Of a stretch of 64,000 bases of DNA, positions 39,997 through 49,115 are shown piece by piece. The DNA comes from Chloroflexota bacterium. Its GTDB lineage: Bacteria; Chloroflexota; Anaerolineae; UBA1429. Below the pieces are notes generated by a model. That model was not told the origin of the DNA. It made no database searches and saw only the letters and a list, made by a program, of their open reading frames with translations. Numbering within the stretch: position 1 is the first letter of the stretch; each line of letters begins with the position of its first letter. The stretch covers positions 1 through 64,000 of the forward strand of contig JAAYAW010000060.1 of NCBI GenBank assembly GCA_012719135.1. Reading direction: 5' to 3'. Position numbers and translations under genes: made by a program.

Positions 39997-41259
39997 ATGA
40001 ACACAGGGATCTCGCAAAACAGCGCGCTAGACAGACTTCTCGCTCGGGCCGTGCGGGATGAGATCGTCACCAGGCAGGACCTGTTGTCGGTGCTGCCTTC
40101 GGACGAAAACCTGGATCAGCAAGTCGAGGAACTCAGTGATGCGCTCGCCGAGATCGGCGTTCTCGTGGTCGATCCGGACGTGGATCTGGTTGCCGAGATC
40201 GAGGAGGAGGTGGCGCCGGAGCGCGGCCAATCCGCCGCCTCACGCAAGAGGCGACCGGAGCCCCTGGGCGATTCGGTCCAGATGTATCTTCGCGAGATCG
40301 GCCGCGTCCCTCTGCTGGATGGCGAAGATGAAGTGCGCCTTGCCAAGGCCATCCAGGCTGGCATGGTCGCTGCAGAGCAGCTCGATTCCGAGGGAGATAG
40401 CCTCGATCCCCAAACGCGCAACATCCTGCACCTGAAGGTGCAGCGCGGCGAACTGGCCCGCCGCCATATGGCCGAAGCCAACCTCCGGCTCGTCGTCAGT
40501 GTTGCCAAGCGATTCTCTGGGCGCTCCATGTCGTTTCTGGATCTGATCCAGGAGGGCAATCTCGGGCTGCTGCGGGCCGTCGAAAAGTTCGACCACGAGA
40601 AAGGCTTCAAGTTCTCCACCTACGCTACCTGGTGGATTCGTCAGGCCATCAACCGCGCCATCGCCGATCAGGGGCGCACGATCCGCATACCCGTCCACAT
40701 GATCGAATCCATCAACCGGCTCACCCGAACGATGCGCCAGCTGCAGCAGCGATTGGGGCACGACCCAACCCCGGAGGACATCGCCCTTGAGCTCGACTAT
40801 GTATCCGAGCATGACCGCCGGGTGATCGAGGAAGCGCAGTCACGCAACAACCCGCTTCCCCCGGACGTACGCATCCGCCTCAAGCGTGCTGCACAAAAGG
40901 TGCGCCAGGTCATGGCCGTATCTCAGGAGCCCATGTCCCTCGAGATGCCCATGGGGAACGAGGACAACAGCGTTCTGGTGGACTTTATCGCCGATGACTC
41001 TATCGCCAGCCCAATCGAGGAGACCAACCGCGAGCTCCTGCGCGAGCAGATGCAGGACGTCCTTTCGCAGCTGGGAGAACGGGAACGCCAGGTTCTGGCA
41101 CTCCGGTTCGGTCTCGATGATGGCGAAACGCACACCCTCGAGGAGGTCGGGGCGAGGTTTGGCGTGACGCGGGAGCGCGTCCGGCAGATTGAAGCCAAAG
41201 CCCTCCGCAAGCTGCGCCACCCCAACTACAGCCGGAAGCTTCGAGACTATCTGTCGTGA
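39997..41259 (+). CDS. sigA: Primary sigma factor (sigma70 family)
   Basis: [75 protein letters not shown]. Confidence 0.97.
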   Translation: MNTGISQNSALDRLLARAVRDEIVTRQDLLSVLPSDENLDQQVEELSDALAEIGVLVVDPDVDLVAEIEEEVAPERGQSAASRKRRPEPLGDSVQMYLREIGRVPLLDGEDEVRLAKAIQAGMVAAEQLDSEGDSLDPQTRNILHLKVQRGELARRHMAEANLRLVVSVAKRFSGRSMSFLDLIQEGNLGLLRAVEKFDHEKGFKFSTYATWWIRQAINRAIADQGRTIRIPVHMIESINRLTRTMRQLQQRLGHDPTPEDIALELDYVSEHDRRVIEEAQSRNNPLPPDVRIRLKRAAQKVRQVMAVSQEPMSLEMPMGNEDNSVLVDFIADDSIASPIEETNRELLREQMQDVLSQLGERERQVLALRFGLDDGETHTLEEVGARFGVTRERVRQIEAKALRKLRHPNYSRKLRDYLS

Positions 41260-41277
41260 GCTTGAGCGTCCGGCGAT

Positions 41278-41306
41278 TTGACGCACCCCCTGTTCTGTTG
41301 TAGACT
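41278..41306 (+). promoter_or_regulatory. Predicted promoter of tRNA-Asn
   Basis: TTGACG (41278-41283) - 17 nt - TAGACT (41301-41306). Confidence 0.65.
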
Positions 41307-41323
41307 CTGCACCGTTCCATTGT

Positions 41324-41395
41324 TCCTCGGTAGCTCAACGGTAGAGCGGTCGGCTGTTAACCGATTGGTTGTTGGTTCGAGTCCAGCCCGAGGAG
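41324..41395 (+). tRNA. tRNA-Asn (anticodon GTT)
   Basis: Cloverleaf by hand: TCCTCGG/CCGAGGA acceptor, loop CTGTTAA, T arm GTTGG-TTCGAGT-CCAGC; CCA not encoded. Confidence 0.95.
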
Positions 41396-41403
41396 CCTGA
41401 CAT

Positions 41404-41438
41404 ACTCTCGCCCACCTGATGGCCGGCGAGAGTTTTTT
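41404..41438 (+). terminator. Intrinsic terminator after tRNA-Asn
   Basis: ACTCTCGCC...GGCGAGAGT followed by TTTTTT. Confidence 0.85.
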
Positions 41439-41478
41439 GTGCTTCTGGCTCTCCGGCCGTGCTGTGGCCGCGCTTCCC

Positions 41479-41508
41479 TTGCCACGACGACGCGCGCGGC
41501 ACTACAAT
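41479..41508 (+). promoter_or_regulatory. Predicted promoter of ferritin-like gene
   Basis: TTGCCA (41479-41484) - 18 nt - TACAAT (41503-41508). Confidence 0.5.
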
Positions 41509-41552
41509 GTCCGTGCCAGCCGATCCGGGACGACGCAGAGAGGAGAGAGACC

Positions 41553-42032
41553 ATGTCACCGATTCCGGCCCAGATCGTACTGCAGTGGGCACTCGAGATC
41601 GAGCGCAACGGAGAGGCCTTGTACCGGGCCGTTGCGGCTCAGGCCGAGGATCGCGAGGTCAAGACTCTCTTCCACGACCTCGCCTACCAGGAAGAACGCC
41701 ACTATCGGACCTTCCAGCGCATGCTGGCCAAAGCGTCAGAGCCCACGTCTGACCCCCTTGCCGCGGACTACCGCGCATTTCTGGAGCATGCTCTCTCCGG
41801 TGCCCTGACGGGCGAGGGCAAGGGCATGCAGCGCGCCAAAGAATCTCATACCGAGGAGGAAGCGTTGCGGGCCGCCATGGCCTTTGAAAAAGACACACTG
41901 CTCTTTTTCTACGAGGTCGCCGATGTTGTCGAGCCCGATCACCTTCCGGCCGTGCGAGCGATCATCGACGAAGAGCGCGACCACCTGCGCCAGCTGAGCC
42001 GGGTCCTCCAGGACGGTCCCTGGGTGTCGTGA
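41553..42032 (+). CDS. Ferritin-like / rubrerythrin-type diiron protein
   Basis: ALEIERNGEALYRAVAAQ...HDLAYQEERHYRTFQ...IIDEERDHLRQL carboxylate/His spacing; no C-terminal rubredoxin domain. ATG at 41553 after GAGAGGAGAG. Confidence 0.75.
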   Translation: MSPIPAQIVLQWALEIERNGEALYRAVAAQAEDREVKTLFHDLAYQEERHYRTFQRMLAKASEPTSDPLAADYRAFLEHALSGALTGEGKGMQRAKESHTEEEALRAAMAFEKDTLLFFYEVADVVEPDHLPAVRAIIDEERDHLRQLSRVLQDGPWVS

Positions 42033-42084
42033 CGCGCCCGCGCGCTGCGGATCGGACGCCATACTACCCTATCAGGAGGTAGCG

Positions 42085-43434
42085 ATGTCAACAGTCGCCG
42101 TCGTAGGGGCTGGACCAGCAGGCATCTTTGCAGCTCATGAGTTGGCCGGCCAGGGCCATCGGGTAATACTGCTGGATATGGGCAAGCCCGTCTCCGAGCG
42201 AGACCGCGAGAACGGCTTTGATCTCCTCCACGGGATGGGCGGAGCAGGTACCTTCTCCGACGGCAAGATCAACTTTCATCCTCAGGTGGGGGGAGATCTC
42301 TACGAGTTCATGTCCCCAGGCCAGGCGTGGGAGCTGATACGCCATATCGAAGCTATCTTTGGCGCCTACGGCGTACACGTTATGTCCACAAGCGATGAGG
42401 CCACCCTGGATCTGGAGAAGCGCGCCGCCAAGGCAGGCGTGCGCTTCCTGCCCATTCGCCAGGCGCACATCGGATCAGATCATCTGACCGAGCTCATGCA
42501 GCGTCTGAGCGAGGATCTGCAGAGAATGGGCGTGGTGTTTCGCATGAACACACGCGTCACCGACGTGCTTGCCAGCGATGGCCGGGCACGCGGCGTGGTC
42601 ATCGAGGGTGGCGAGCAACTGCTCGCCGACGCGGTCCTGCTGGCGGCCGGCCGTGTGGGCAGCGAATGGACGCGTCGGGTGATCGAGCGGCTGGGGCTGT
42701 CCGTTGTCTACAATCCGGTGGATGTCGGCGTCCGCGTTGAGGTGCCGGCCATCGTCATGGCTGACGTGATCGATATCTGCTACGATCCCAAGTTCTACGT
42801 CCGCGCGCCCACCTATGACGATCAAGTCCGTACCTTTTGCGTTTCCCCGCATGGATTTGTCGTCAGGGAGAGCTATCCCGAGGAGGGCGTGGTCGGCGTC
42901 AACGGTCATTCTCTCAAGGATCGGCAGACGGAGAACACCAACTTTGCCCTCCTGACGAGCATCAACCTCACCGAGCCGGTGGAGAGCACCACAGCCTACG
43001 GCGTTTCGATCGCGCGGCTGGCGACAACCATTGGCGGTGGCCGGCCGACTCTCCAGAGCCTCGGCGATCTACGGCGCCATCGACGTTCCACCTGGAGTCG
43101 CCTCAGCAAGAGCCCTGGAGACGTCGTGCCGACCCTTGAGGACGTGACGCCGGGGGACATATCCATGGCGCTGCCCCATCGGATCGTCACGGACCTCCTG
43201 GAGGCGCTGGATGTGCTGGCGCGCATCATCCCCGGCCTGGATGCGGATCGTACGCTGCTGTACGCCCTGGAGCTCAAACGATATGCCAACAAGCCTCGCA
43301 CAGATCGGGCACTGCAGACCGATCTTCCCGGCCTGTACGTCGCCGGCGACGGGGCCGGAGTAGCCCGGGGCATCGGGGGAGCGGCCGCAACCGGGGCCAT
43401 CGCCGCGCGCGGTATCATGGCTGGTCTGGCTTGA
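42085..43434 (+). CDS. FAD-dependent oxidoreductase (COG2509-like)
   Basis: VAVVGAGPAGIFAAHELAGQGHRVILLDMGKPVSERD, GMGGAGTFSDGKINFHP, GLYVAGDGAGVARGIGGAAATG. Confidence 0.85.
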   Translation: MSTVAVVGAGPAGIFAAHELAGQGHRVILLDMGKPVSERDRENGFDLLHGMGGAGTFSDGKINFHPQVGGDLYEFMSPGQAWELIRHIEAIFGAYGVHVMSTSDEATLDLEKRAAKAGVRFLPIRQAHIGSDHLTELMQRLSEDLQRMGVVFRMNTRVTDVLASDGRARGVVIEGGEQLLADAVLLAAGRVGSEWTRRVIERLGLSVVYNPVDVGVRVEVPAIVMADVIDICYDPKFYVRAPTYDDQVRTFCVSPHGFVVRESYPEEGVVGVNGHSLKDRQTENTNFALLTSINLTEPVESTTAYGVSIARLATTIGGGRPTLQSLGDLRRHRRSTWSRLSKSPGDVVPTLEDVTPGDISMALPHRIVTDLLEALDVLARIIPGLDADRTLLYALELKRYANKPRTDRALQTDLPGLYVAGDGAGVARGIGGAAATGAIAARGIMAGLA

Positions 43435-43465
43435 GCGGCAGCCCTCTCCCGCGCACGCTATAGCG

Positions 43466-44158
43466 ATGCGACTGCCGAACCTCGTCGCCGGGGAGTTTGT
43501 CGCCAGGGACAACCGGTTTCGTGCCTCGGTCACCGTGAATGGCGCGCTCACAAAGGCACGGGTAGCCAGCTCGGGCCGTATGGCCGAACTACTGCAGCCA
43601 GGGCGTCGCCTCTGGTTAGCATCCAAGCCTTCGCCAAAGCGGCGCACGCCGTATGACTTGGTGCTGGTTGAACACGAGGACTTGCTGGTCTCTGTCGACT
43701 CCCACCTCCCCAACCGCCTCTGGGCTGAGCATCTGCTCAGGGAAGGCTGGGAGGGTCACCCCATTGAGGATCTAGGCGCAGAGCGACGACTGGGCGAAAG
43801 CCGGATGGACTTTTGCGTCCGCTCGGGGGACTCTTTCACATGGATGGAGGTCAAGTCCGTTACGCTGGTGGAAGATGCGCAGGCACTCTTCCCGGACGCC
43901 CCGACGCTACGGGGGGCCCGCCATATGCGCGAACTGGCCCAAGTCGCCGCAAGAGGCCAACGAGCCGCCGTGATCTTTGTCGTCCAGCGTGCAGACGCCC
44001 TCGTGTTCTCTCCGCACGTCGCGTCCGATCCAGCCTTTGCCCATGCCCTGTGGGACGCCGCTCAGAACGGCGTGCGCGTACAGGCCTACCGCTGCCGAGT
44101 CGACCTCTCTCAGGTGGTCATCGAAGGCCAGGTGCCGGTTCACGTGCCGCATCCCTGA
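43466..44158 (+). CDS. sfsA: DNA/RNA nuclease SfsA
   Basis: RDNRFRASVTVNG, RRTPYDLVLVEHEDLLVSVDSHLPN, SRMDFCV, WMEVKSVTLVEDAQALFPDAPTLRGARHMREL. Confidence 0.93.
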   Translation: MRLPNLVAGEFVARDNRFRASVTVNGALTKARVASSGRMAELLQPGRRLWLASKPSPKRRTPYDLVLVEHEDLLVSVDSHLPNRLWAEHLLREGWEGHPIEDLGAERRLGESRMDFCVRSGDSFTWMEVKSVTLVEDAQALFPDAPTLRGARHMRELAQVAARGQRAAVIFVVQRADALVFSPHVASDPAFAHALWDAAQNGVRVQAYRCRVDLSQVVIEGQVPVHVPHP

Positions 44159-44173
44159 GCCCATGGGGCCCTG

Positions 44174-45502
44174 TCAGGCCGGGGCCTGCGGCGGTGCCGG
44201 GTTCGCACCGGGGGCAGGCACTCTCGGTCGCGTGGTGGGCAACGCCAGCGAGAGCAAGAGCGCCAGGCAGCAAAAGGCCACAGCAAGCACAAACACGGCC
44301 GGGTACGACACCGTGCCGACCACAACGCCTCCCAGAACCGGAGCGAGCATCGTGGTCGCCGAAAGCGTGTTGGCGAGGCCAATGTACATCGGTCGCCTGG
44401 TCTCTGGGGCGTACTCCAGCAGCCAGTTGCTAAAGGGCCAGCTCCCGGACCCGGTATACACACCCAGCATCAGGAACACCCCGCCGTACACCCATCTCGC
44501 CACCTCGGCGCCTGCTTGAGCCGCTGGTGCAGCGAGCAGGGCCAGAAGCGGTGCCGTCGCCGCCAACACGGTTTGCAGCCGGATATGCACCAGCGGCCCC
44601 AGGCGCTGCTGCATATAGCCCAGAAGAAACCCGGCGATCATCGAGCCGGCCACCTGAGCAGAGACGAACAAGCCCGTATCAGCCAGCGTGAGGCCAAGTT
44701 CGCGCGTTGCGTACAGCACGTAGAACGACGTGGCCACGCCCGTAAAGCCCACCAACAACTGCACGGCGATCATCCGGCGAAAAGGAGCGTCACGGGCGAT
44801 CGTCGCAGGGAGCATGGCCATGGTCTGTCTTAACGTTGGCGCCGTCGAACCGTCTTTGGGCGTGCAATCCGGATCGGCGATGAACGAGATGCCCATCGCG
44901 GAGACGATATACAGCACCGCGGCCGCCAGGTAGACGAGCGCATAGTTGGCGGGATAGCCCCAGGGACTGGCCTCGCTGAGCAGATAGCCCACGGCGGCTC
45001 CCGCCCCAATCCCACCGATCCCGCCGATCACCTGGCCCACCCCCACGACGGCGCCTCTTCTCTGCGGCGATATGGTACGCGCCAGATGATCGAACCACGG
45101 CACGCTCACCACGGCATCCAGCGCGTAAAAGACAAAGAACAGCGTCAACACCGTCACCAGGGTGAACGTCGGCGCCGGTATCGCCCCTCGCCAGATCACC
45201 AGAGCGATAAGCAATACCAGCGGACGTGAGACCCACGCTACGCCTACAATCAGTCGCTTGCGGTGCGCCATCCGCGTCACCAGGCCCGCGACCAACAGCT
45301 GTGGAAGAAGCCAGGCCCCCCGGGTGATGCCGCTGCCCACGCCAATCGCCACCTCGGATCGGGTCAGGGTGCCCAGCAGCGCAGGCAGCACGGTGCTGGC
45401 TCCGACAAAGCTCATCGCCATGTAGAAAAAGGTGGAATCACATATCAGGGCCGCGATGTTGCGGCGATACTCGGAACGCGGGAGCTCTTCCGGTGTGCTC
45501 AC
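44174..45502 (-). CDS. Major facilitator superfamily transporter
   Basis: 442 aa, about 12 hydrophobic segments, MAHRKRLIVGVAWVSRPL A-loop-like motif. Confidence 0.8.
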   Translation of the reverse strand: MSTPEELPRSEYRRNIAALICDSTFFYMAMSFVGASTVLPALLGTLTRSEVAIGVGSGITRGAWLLPQLLVAGLVTRMAHRKRLIVGVAWVSRPLVLLIALVIWRGAIPAPTFTLVTVLTLFFVFYALDAVVSVPWFDHLARTISPQRRGAVVGVGQVIGGIGGIGAGAAVGYLLSEASPWGYPANYALVYLAAAVLYIVSAMGISFIADPDCTPKDGSTAPTLRQTMAMLPATIARDAPFRRMIAVQLLVGFTGVATSFYVLYATRELGLTLADTGLFVSAQVAGSMIAGFLLGYMQQRLGPLVHIRLQTVLAATAPLLALLAAPAAQAGAEVARWVYGGVFLMLGVYTGSGSWPFSNWLLEYAPETRRPMYIGLANTLSATTMLAPVLGGVVVGTVSYPAVFVLAVAFCCLALLLSLALPTTRPRVPAPGANPAPPQAPA

Positions 45503-45541
45503 GGCACCTCACCTGTGCGGCCGGGTTGCGCTGACACGCCT

Positions 45542-45569
45542 ACTCTAGTCACGGTTGCGAGCCGGTCAA
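45542..45569 (-). promoter_or_regulatory. Possible promoter of MFS gene
   Basis: Minus strand TTGACC (45564-45569) - 16 nt - TAGAGT (45542-45547). Confidence 0.4.
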
Positions 45570-45602
45570 ACGGGTTGGAGCGGCCCCGTCCTGCAAGCCG
45601 CC

Positions 45603-45631
45603 TTGTGCTCCACCCTGTGCCATGGTAGAAT
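45603..45631 (+). promoter_or_regulatory. Predicted holB promoter
   Basis: TTGTGC (45603-45608) - 17 nt - TAGAAT (45626-45631). Confidence 0.5.
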
Positions 45632-45670
45632 CAGTCGTTGTATCCCGGCTCGGCAATCCCTGGTGAGGTT

Positions 45671-46675
45671 ATGTGGCGCACGATCGGGCACGAATGGGTG
45701 GCTGCGCAGCTCTCTGTCGGAGCCGCCTCCGGCGTGTTCTCCAGAGCCAACCTGTTCACGGGGCCGCCGCAGATCGGCAAGCTGCACTTGGCGAGGGAAT
45801 ACGCCGCCGCTCTCAACTGCATCGGTGATGGCACACCCCCCTGCGGCGTGTGTACACACTGCACGCGGATCATGGCGACGGCCCACCCGGATGTGAGCGA
45901 GTTCCTCCCCGAGGATGGGCACATCAAGATAGGACAGATAAGGGCGATGCAGCATCAGATCGCCCTCAGGCCTTACGAAGCTCGTTGGCGAGTCGCAATC
46001 ATTGGGGACTTGCATACAGCCACAGAAGAAGCCGAGAACGCTCTGCTCAAGACGCTGGAAGAGCCGCCCGCACGCTCCGTGATCATGCTGACGGCCCGAG
46101 ACGCCGGGCTCCTGCAGGCCACAGTCGTCTCACGCTGTCGCGTCTTGGGGCTCCAACCTGTGCCTTCAGCGACGGTCTCAAAGGCTCTCGCCGAGCGGGG
46201 CTTGGCCGATCCCGACGTGGCTGAAGAGATCTCCCGCCTTTCGGGGGGGCGAGTGGGCTGGGCGCTTCAGGCGGCTCAGGACCCTGCACTTTTGCAGGAT
46301 CGTAGCGATATGGCGACCACGCTCCTGAACCTTCTCGAGCAGGGGCACGCGGCCAGGCTCTCCGCGGCGGAGAACATCAGCCGATCGGGCGATCCCGCCG
46401 TCATGCTGGCAGAGTGGCAATCCATATGGCGCGATGTCATGCTCATCTCGGCCGGTTGCGATGAACTTGTCGCGAATCGTCGGCTCAGCGAGCGCCTGCA
46501 CAGGCTCTCGGACGCCGTCGGTCTGGGAGGTGCGCAGCGCGCCTTGGCGGACCTCCGGGACATTGCCGTTCAGCTGGACCAAAACGTCAACCCGCGGCTG
46601 GCCCTGCAGGCCATGCTTATCGGTTGGTGCACCATGGGTTTTCAGGCGCCCGAACGCCTTGAGAATAGAGGTTAA
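45671..46675 (+). CDS. holB: DNA polymerase III delta' subunit-like ATPase
   Basis: GPPQIGKLHLAREYAAALNC, CGVCTHCTRI zinc motif, ALLKTLEEPPARSVIMLTA. ATG at 45671 preferred over TTG at 45638. Confidence 0.85.
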   Translation: MWRTIGHEWVAAQLSVGAASGVFSRANLFTGPPQIGKLHLAREYAAALNCIGDGTPPCGVCTHCTRIMATAHPDVSEFLPEDGHIKIGQIRAMQHQIALRPYEARWRVAIIGDLHTATEEAENALLKTLEEPPARSVIMLTARDAGLLQATVVSRCRVLGLQPVPSATVSKALAERGLADPDVAEEISRLSGGRVGWALQAAQDPALLQDRSDMATTLLNLLEQGHAARLSAAENISRSGDPAVMLAEWQSIWRDVMLISAGCDELVANRRLSERLHRLSDAVGLGGAQRALADLRDIAVQLDQNVNPRLALQAMLIGWCTMGFQAPERLENRG

Positions 46676-46678
46676 GAG

Positions 46679-47863
46679 ATGCCGTTAGTGTGTGGCGTTC
46701 GCTTTCGAGGGACGGGCAAGGTGTACCACTTTAGCCCGGGCGACCTCAGCATCGATAACGAAGACTGGGTTATCGTATCCACGGCCCGCGGAGATGAGCT
46801 CGGCCGGGTAAGCCTGCCGCCTCACGAGGTCGCCGATACCGATGTAGTGGGAGAACTCAAGCCTGTACTACGCAAGGCTTCCGAGAGCGATATCTCCCGC
46901 GCGGAGGAGTATTACGCCAGAGAGACGGAGGTAGTTGCCGCCTGTCAGGAGCAGATCTCGCGCTCCGGCCTCGAGATGAAGGTGGTGAGCGCCGAGTATG
47001 CCTATGATGGCTCCCGTCTCACGTTCTTCTTCACTGCCGAGAACCGCGTCGACTTTCGCGCACTGGTGCGCGATCTCGCACGCACGTTCAAGACGCGGAT
47101 CGATCTGCGCCAGATCGGCGTGCGTGACGAAGCCAAGCTGGTTGGGGGCCTCGGCCCCTGCGGACGACCGCTCTGCTGTGCCACCTGGCTCACACAGTTC
47201 TCGCCAGTCTCCATCCGAATGGCCAAACAGCAGAACCTGCCCTTGAGCCCCATGGAGATCTCCGGACTATGTGGCCGGCTCCTCTGTTGCCTCACGTACG
47301 AAAATGACTACTACCAGCAGGTGCGCGGCCTGTTCCCCAAAGTGGGTCGCACGGTGGATACGCCATACGGCCCCGCAAAGGTTCTCAAGGTCTCTGTCCT
47401 GCGTGAGACGGTCACGCTTCTCCTCGAGGACGGATCCACGACGGACATGACGGCCGACCAGTTATCCGGTGCGGAGCCCCTGGCTCCGAGGGATCAGCGT
47501 GTGGAGAGCGGCGCCCTCGCCAGCACGCTCCAGCGGACGGCCGAGCGGGGCGGGCGGCGCCCGCCTTCTCAGCAGCAAGGTCGGCCCACTGCCGGGCAGC
47601 CTCGTGGCCGAGACGGGCGGGATCAGTCCGCGGGCTCCGGGCGCGGCCCCTCGGGTGGTTCGCGGCGGTCAAGCGGCTCGCGGGATGCCTCAGACGGGCG
47701 CCCTGCTCCGCAGACCAGGCCGGGCCCGCCGCCGGATGAAGCCAAGGCCCCCGGAGGAGACGGATCCGCTCCGGCAGGCGGCAGTCGCCGCTCCCGCGGC
47801 CGCTCCGGCAGAAGGCGCAGAGGATCGCGCCGGCCGCAACAGCCCGCTCCCTCTGAAGGCTGA
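46679..47863 (+). CDS. PSP1/RicT (YaaT)-family protein with Arg/Gly-rich C-terminal tail
   Basis: VGGLGPCGRPLCCATWLTQFSPVSIRMAKQQNLPLSPMEISGLCGRLLCCLTYEN PSP1 cysteine signature; low-complexity tail after about residue 275. Confidence 0.9.
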   Translation: MPLVCGVRFRGTGKVYHFSPGDLSIDNEDWVIVSTARGDELGRVSLPPHEVADTDVVGELKPVLRKASESDISRAEEYYARETEVVAACQEQISRSGLEMKVVSAEYAYDGSRLTFFFTAENRVDFRALVRDLARTFKTRIDLRQIGVRDEAKLVGGLGPCGRPLCCATWLTQFSPVSIRMAKQQNLPLSPMEISGLCGRLLCCLTYENDYYQQVRGLFPKVGRTVDTPYGPAKVLKVSVLRETVTLLLEDGSTTDMTADQLSGAEPLAPRDQRVESGALASTLQRTAERGGRRPPSQQQGRPTAGQPRGRDGRDQSAGSGRGPSGGSRRSSGSRDASDGRPAPQTRPGPPPDEAKAPGGDGSAPAGGSRRSRGRSGRRRRGSRRPQQPAPSEG

Positions 47864-47884
47864 GTCACTCAGCAAGAGGTAAAC

Positions 47885-47918
47885 ACACAGAGCCGCCCCG
47901 ATCGGGGCGGCTCTGTGT
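47885..47918. terminator. Perfect 34-bp palindrome between convergent genes, probable bidirectional terminator
   Basis: ACACAGAGCCGCCCCGA/TCGGGGCGGCTCTGTGT; T-tract weak on both sides. Confidence 0.6.
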
Positions 47919-47935
47919 TGAGTTGCCGGTATATG

Positions 47936-48751
47936 TCACTCTGCGTGGCGTGCATCCAGCATTGTCACACACTCCTGGGGCACCCGAACTCCTCCCAGCG
48001 GAAACGCCCCCGGGGCTGGACCGTGGTAATCACTGCCTCCGGTGGCCACCAGCCCGTGCTCACGGGCCAGCCAGCCCAATCGTCCCTGCTGGCAGCTGTC
48101 ATAGTCGCGGTAGTAGACCTCCAGCCCATCCAGGCCCTCGCTCACGAGCGATTCGAGCAGAAAGATCACATTCCAAGGATGGGCCAACACGGCCAGACCC
48201 CCGGCCTGATGGATCAGCTGGATGGCCTCCGGAGGGGTGACCTTCTCTCGTGGCACATAGGCCTTCTGTCCATGGTTCAGGTATCGGCAAAAGGCCTCCT
48301 CCACGGACTCGACATAGCCTGCGCGCACCATGACCCGCGCTATATGCGGGCGCCCAATCGCCCCATCCTGCCCCTCGTCAAGAACGTCATCCCAGGACAG
48401 ACGGACTCCCAACTCGCCAAGCCTGTCCGTGATCGTACGGGCGCGCTCGAGCCGGGCTTCAGTAAAGTGTGCCAGCCTTCGCGCAAAGGCGGGCTCAAGG
48501 CAGTCCACAGAGTAGCCGAGGATGTGCGCCGGCACGCCATCGTGCTCAGAGCTGATCTCCACCCCCGGTATCACACGCACGCCACGGCCTGCGGCCTCGC
48601 GCAGAGCCTCATCAAGGCCACTCACGGTATCATGATCCGTAATGGCGATAGTGCTCACGCCCAGGCGCGCAGCCCTATGCACCACCTCCCGCGGCGATGA
48701 GACGCCGTCCGAAGCGGAGGTGTGTATGTGCAGATCGATTGCACTGCTCAT
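47936..48751 (-). CDS. PHP-domain phosphoesterase
   Basis: IDLHIHTSASDGVSSPREVV, AITDHDTVSGLDEAL, GLVATGGSDYHGPA. Confidence 0.9.
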   Translation of the reverse strand: MSSAIDLHIHTSASDGVSSPREVVHRAARLGVSTIAITDHDTVSGLDEALREAAGRGVRVIPGVEISSEHDGVPAHILGYSVDCLEPAFARRLAHFTEARLERARTITDRLGELGVRLSWDDVLDEGQDGAIGRPHIARVMVRAGYVESVEEAFCRYLNHGQKAYVPREKVTPPEAIQLIHQAGGLAVLAHPWNVIFLLESLVSEGLDGLEVYYRDYDSCQQGRLGWLAREHGLVATGGSDYHGPAPGAFPLGGVRVPQECVTMLDARHAE

Positions 48752-49008
48752 CTCGGTTCCACAATCAACCTTACCGCCGTTCTCTCTTCGTCAGAGATGA
48801 CGACGTCTGCAAAAGCCGGGATGCAGATGACGTCAATCCCATCCAGAGCCAGGTACGAGCGCGCGATCGCCACAGCCTTGGTCGCCTGGTTCACTGCCCC
48901 GGCTCCGATAGCCTGCACCTCTGCGCGTCCGTGCTCACGTACCACGCCGGCTATTGCCCCGGCCACCGCCGTAGACCTAGAGTGCGCCGATACCTTTAGG
49001 ACCTCCAT
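48748..49008 (-). CDS. spoVS: Stage V sporulation protein S
   Basis: MEVLKVSAHSRSTAVAGAIAGVVREHGRAEVQAIGAGAVNQATKAVAIARSYL. Confidence 0.95.
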   Translation of the reverse strand: MEVLKVSAHSRSTAVAGAIAGVVREHGRAEVQAIGAGAVNQATKAVAIARSYLALDGIDVICIPAFADVVISDEERTAVRLIVEPR

Positions 49009-49061
49009 GGTGCTGACTCCCTCGGGATGGAACGGTGTGCGCCATCCCTCGCGCTCTGCAC

Positions 49062-49091
49062 CTTGTGAGCTACGGGGCGATAGCCCACAAG
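49062..49091 (-). repeat. Stem-loop in rny-spoVS intergenic region
   Basis: RNA (minus) CUUGUGGGCUA-8 nt-UAGCUCACAAG: 11 bp with one G-U. Confidence 0.6.
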
Positions 49092-49115
49092 CCCCAGCAA
49101 GCAGCCCGATGTCCC

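Noticed and set aside
47469-47882. Overlapping 137-aa plus-strand ORF in the ricT tail
   Set aside because: Frame-shifted reading of low-complexity GC-rich tail sequence.
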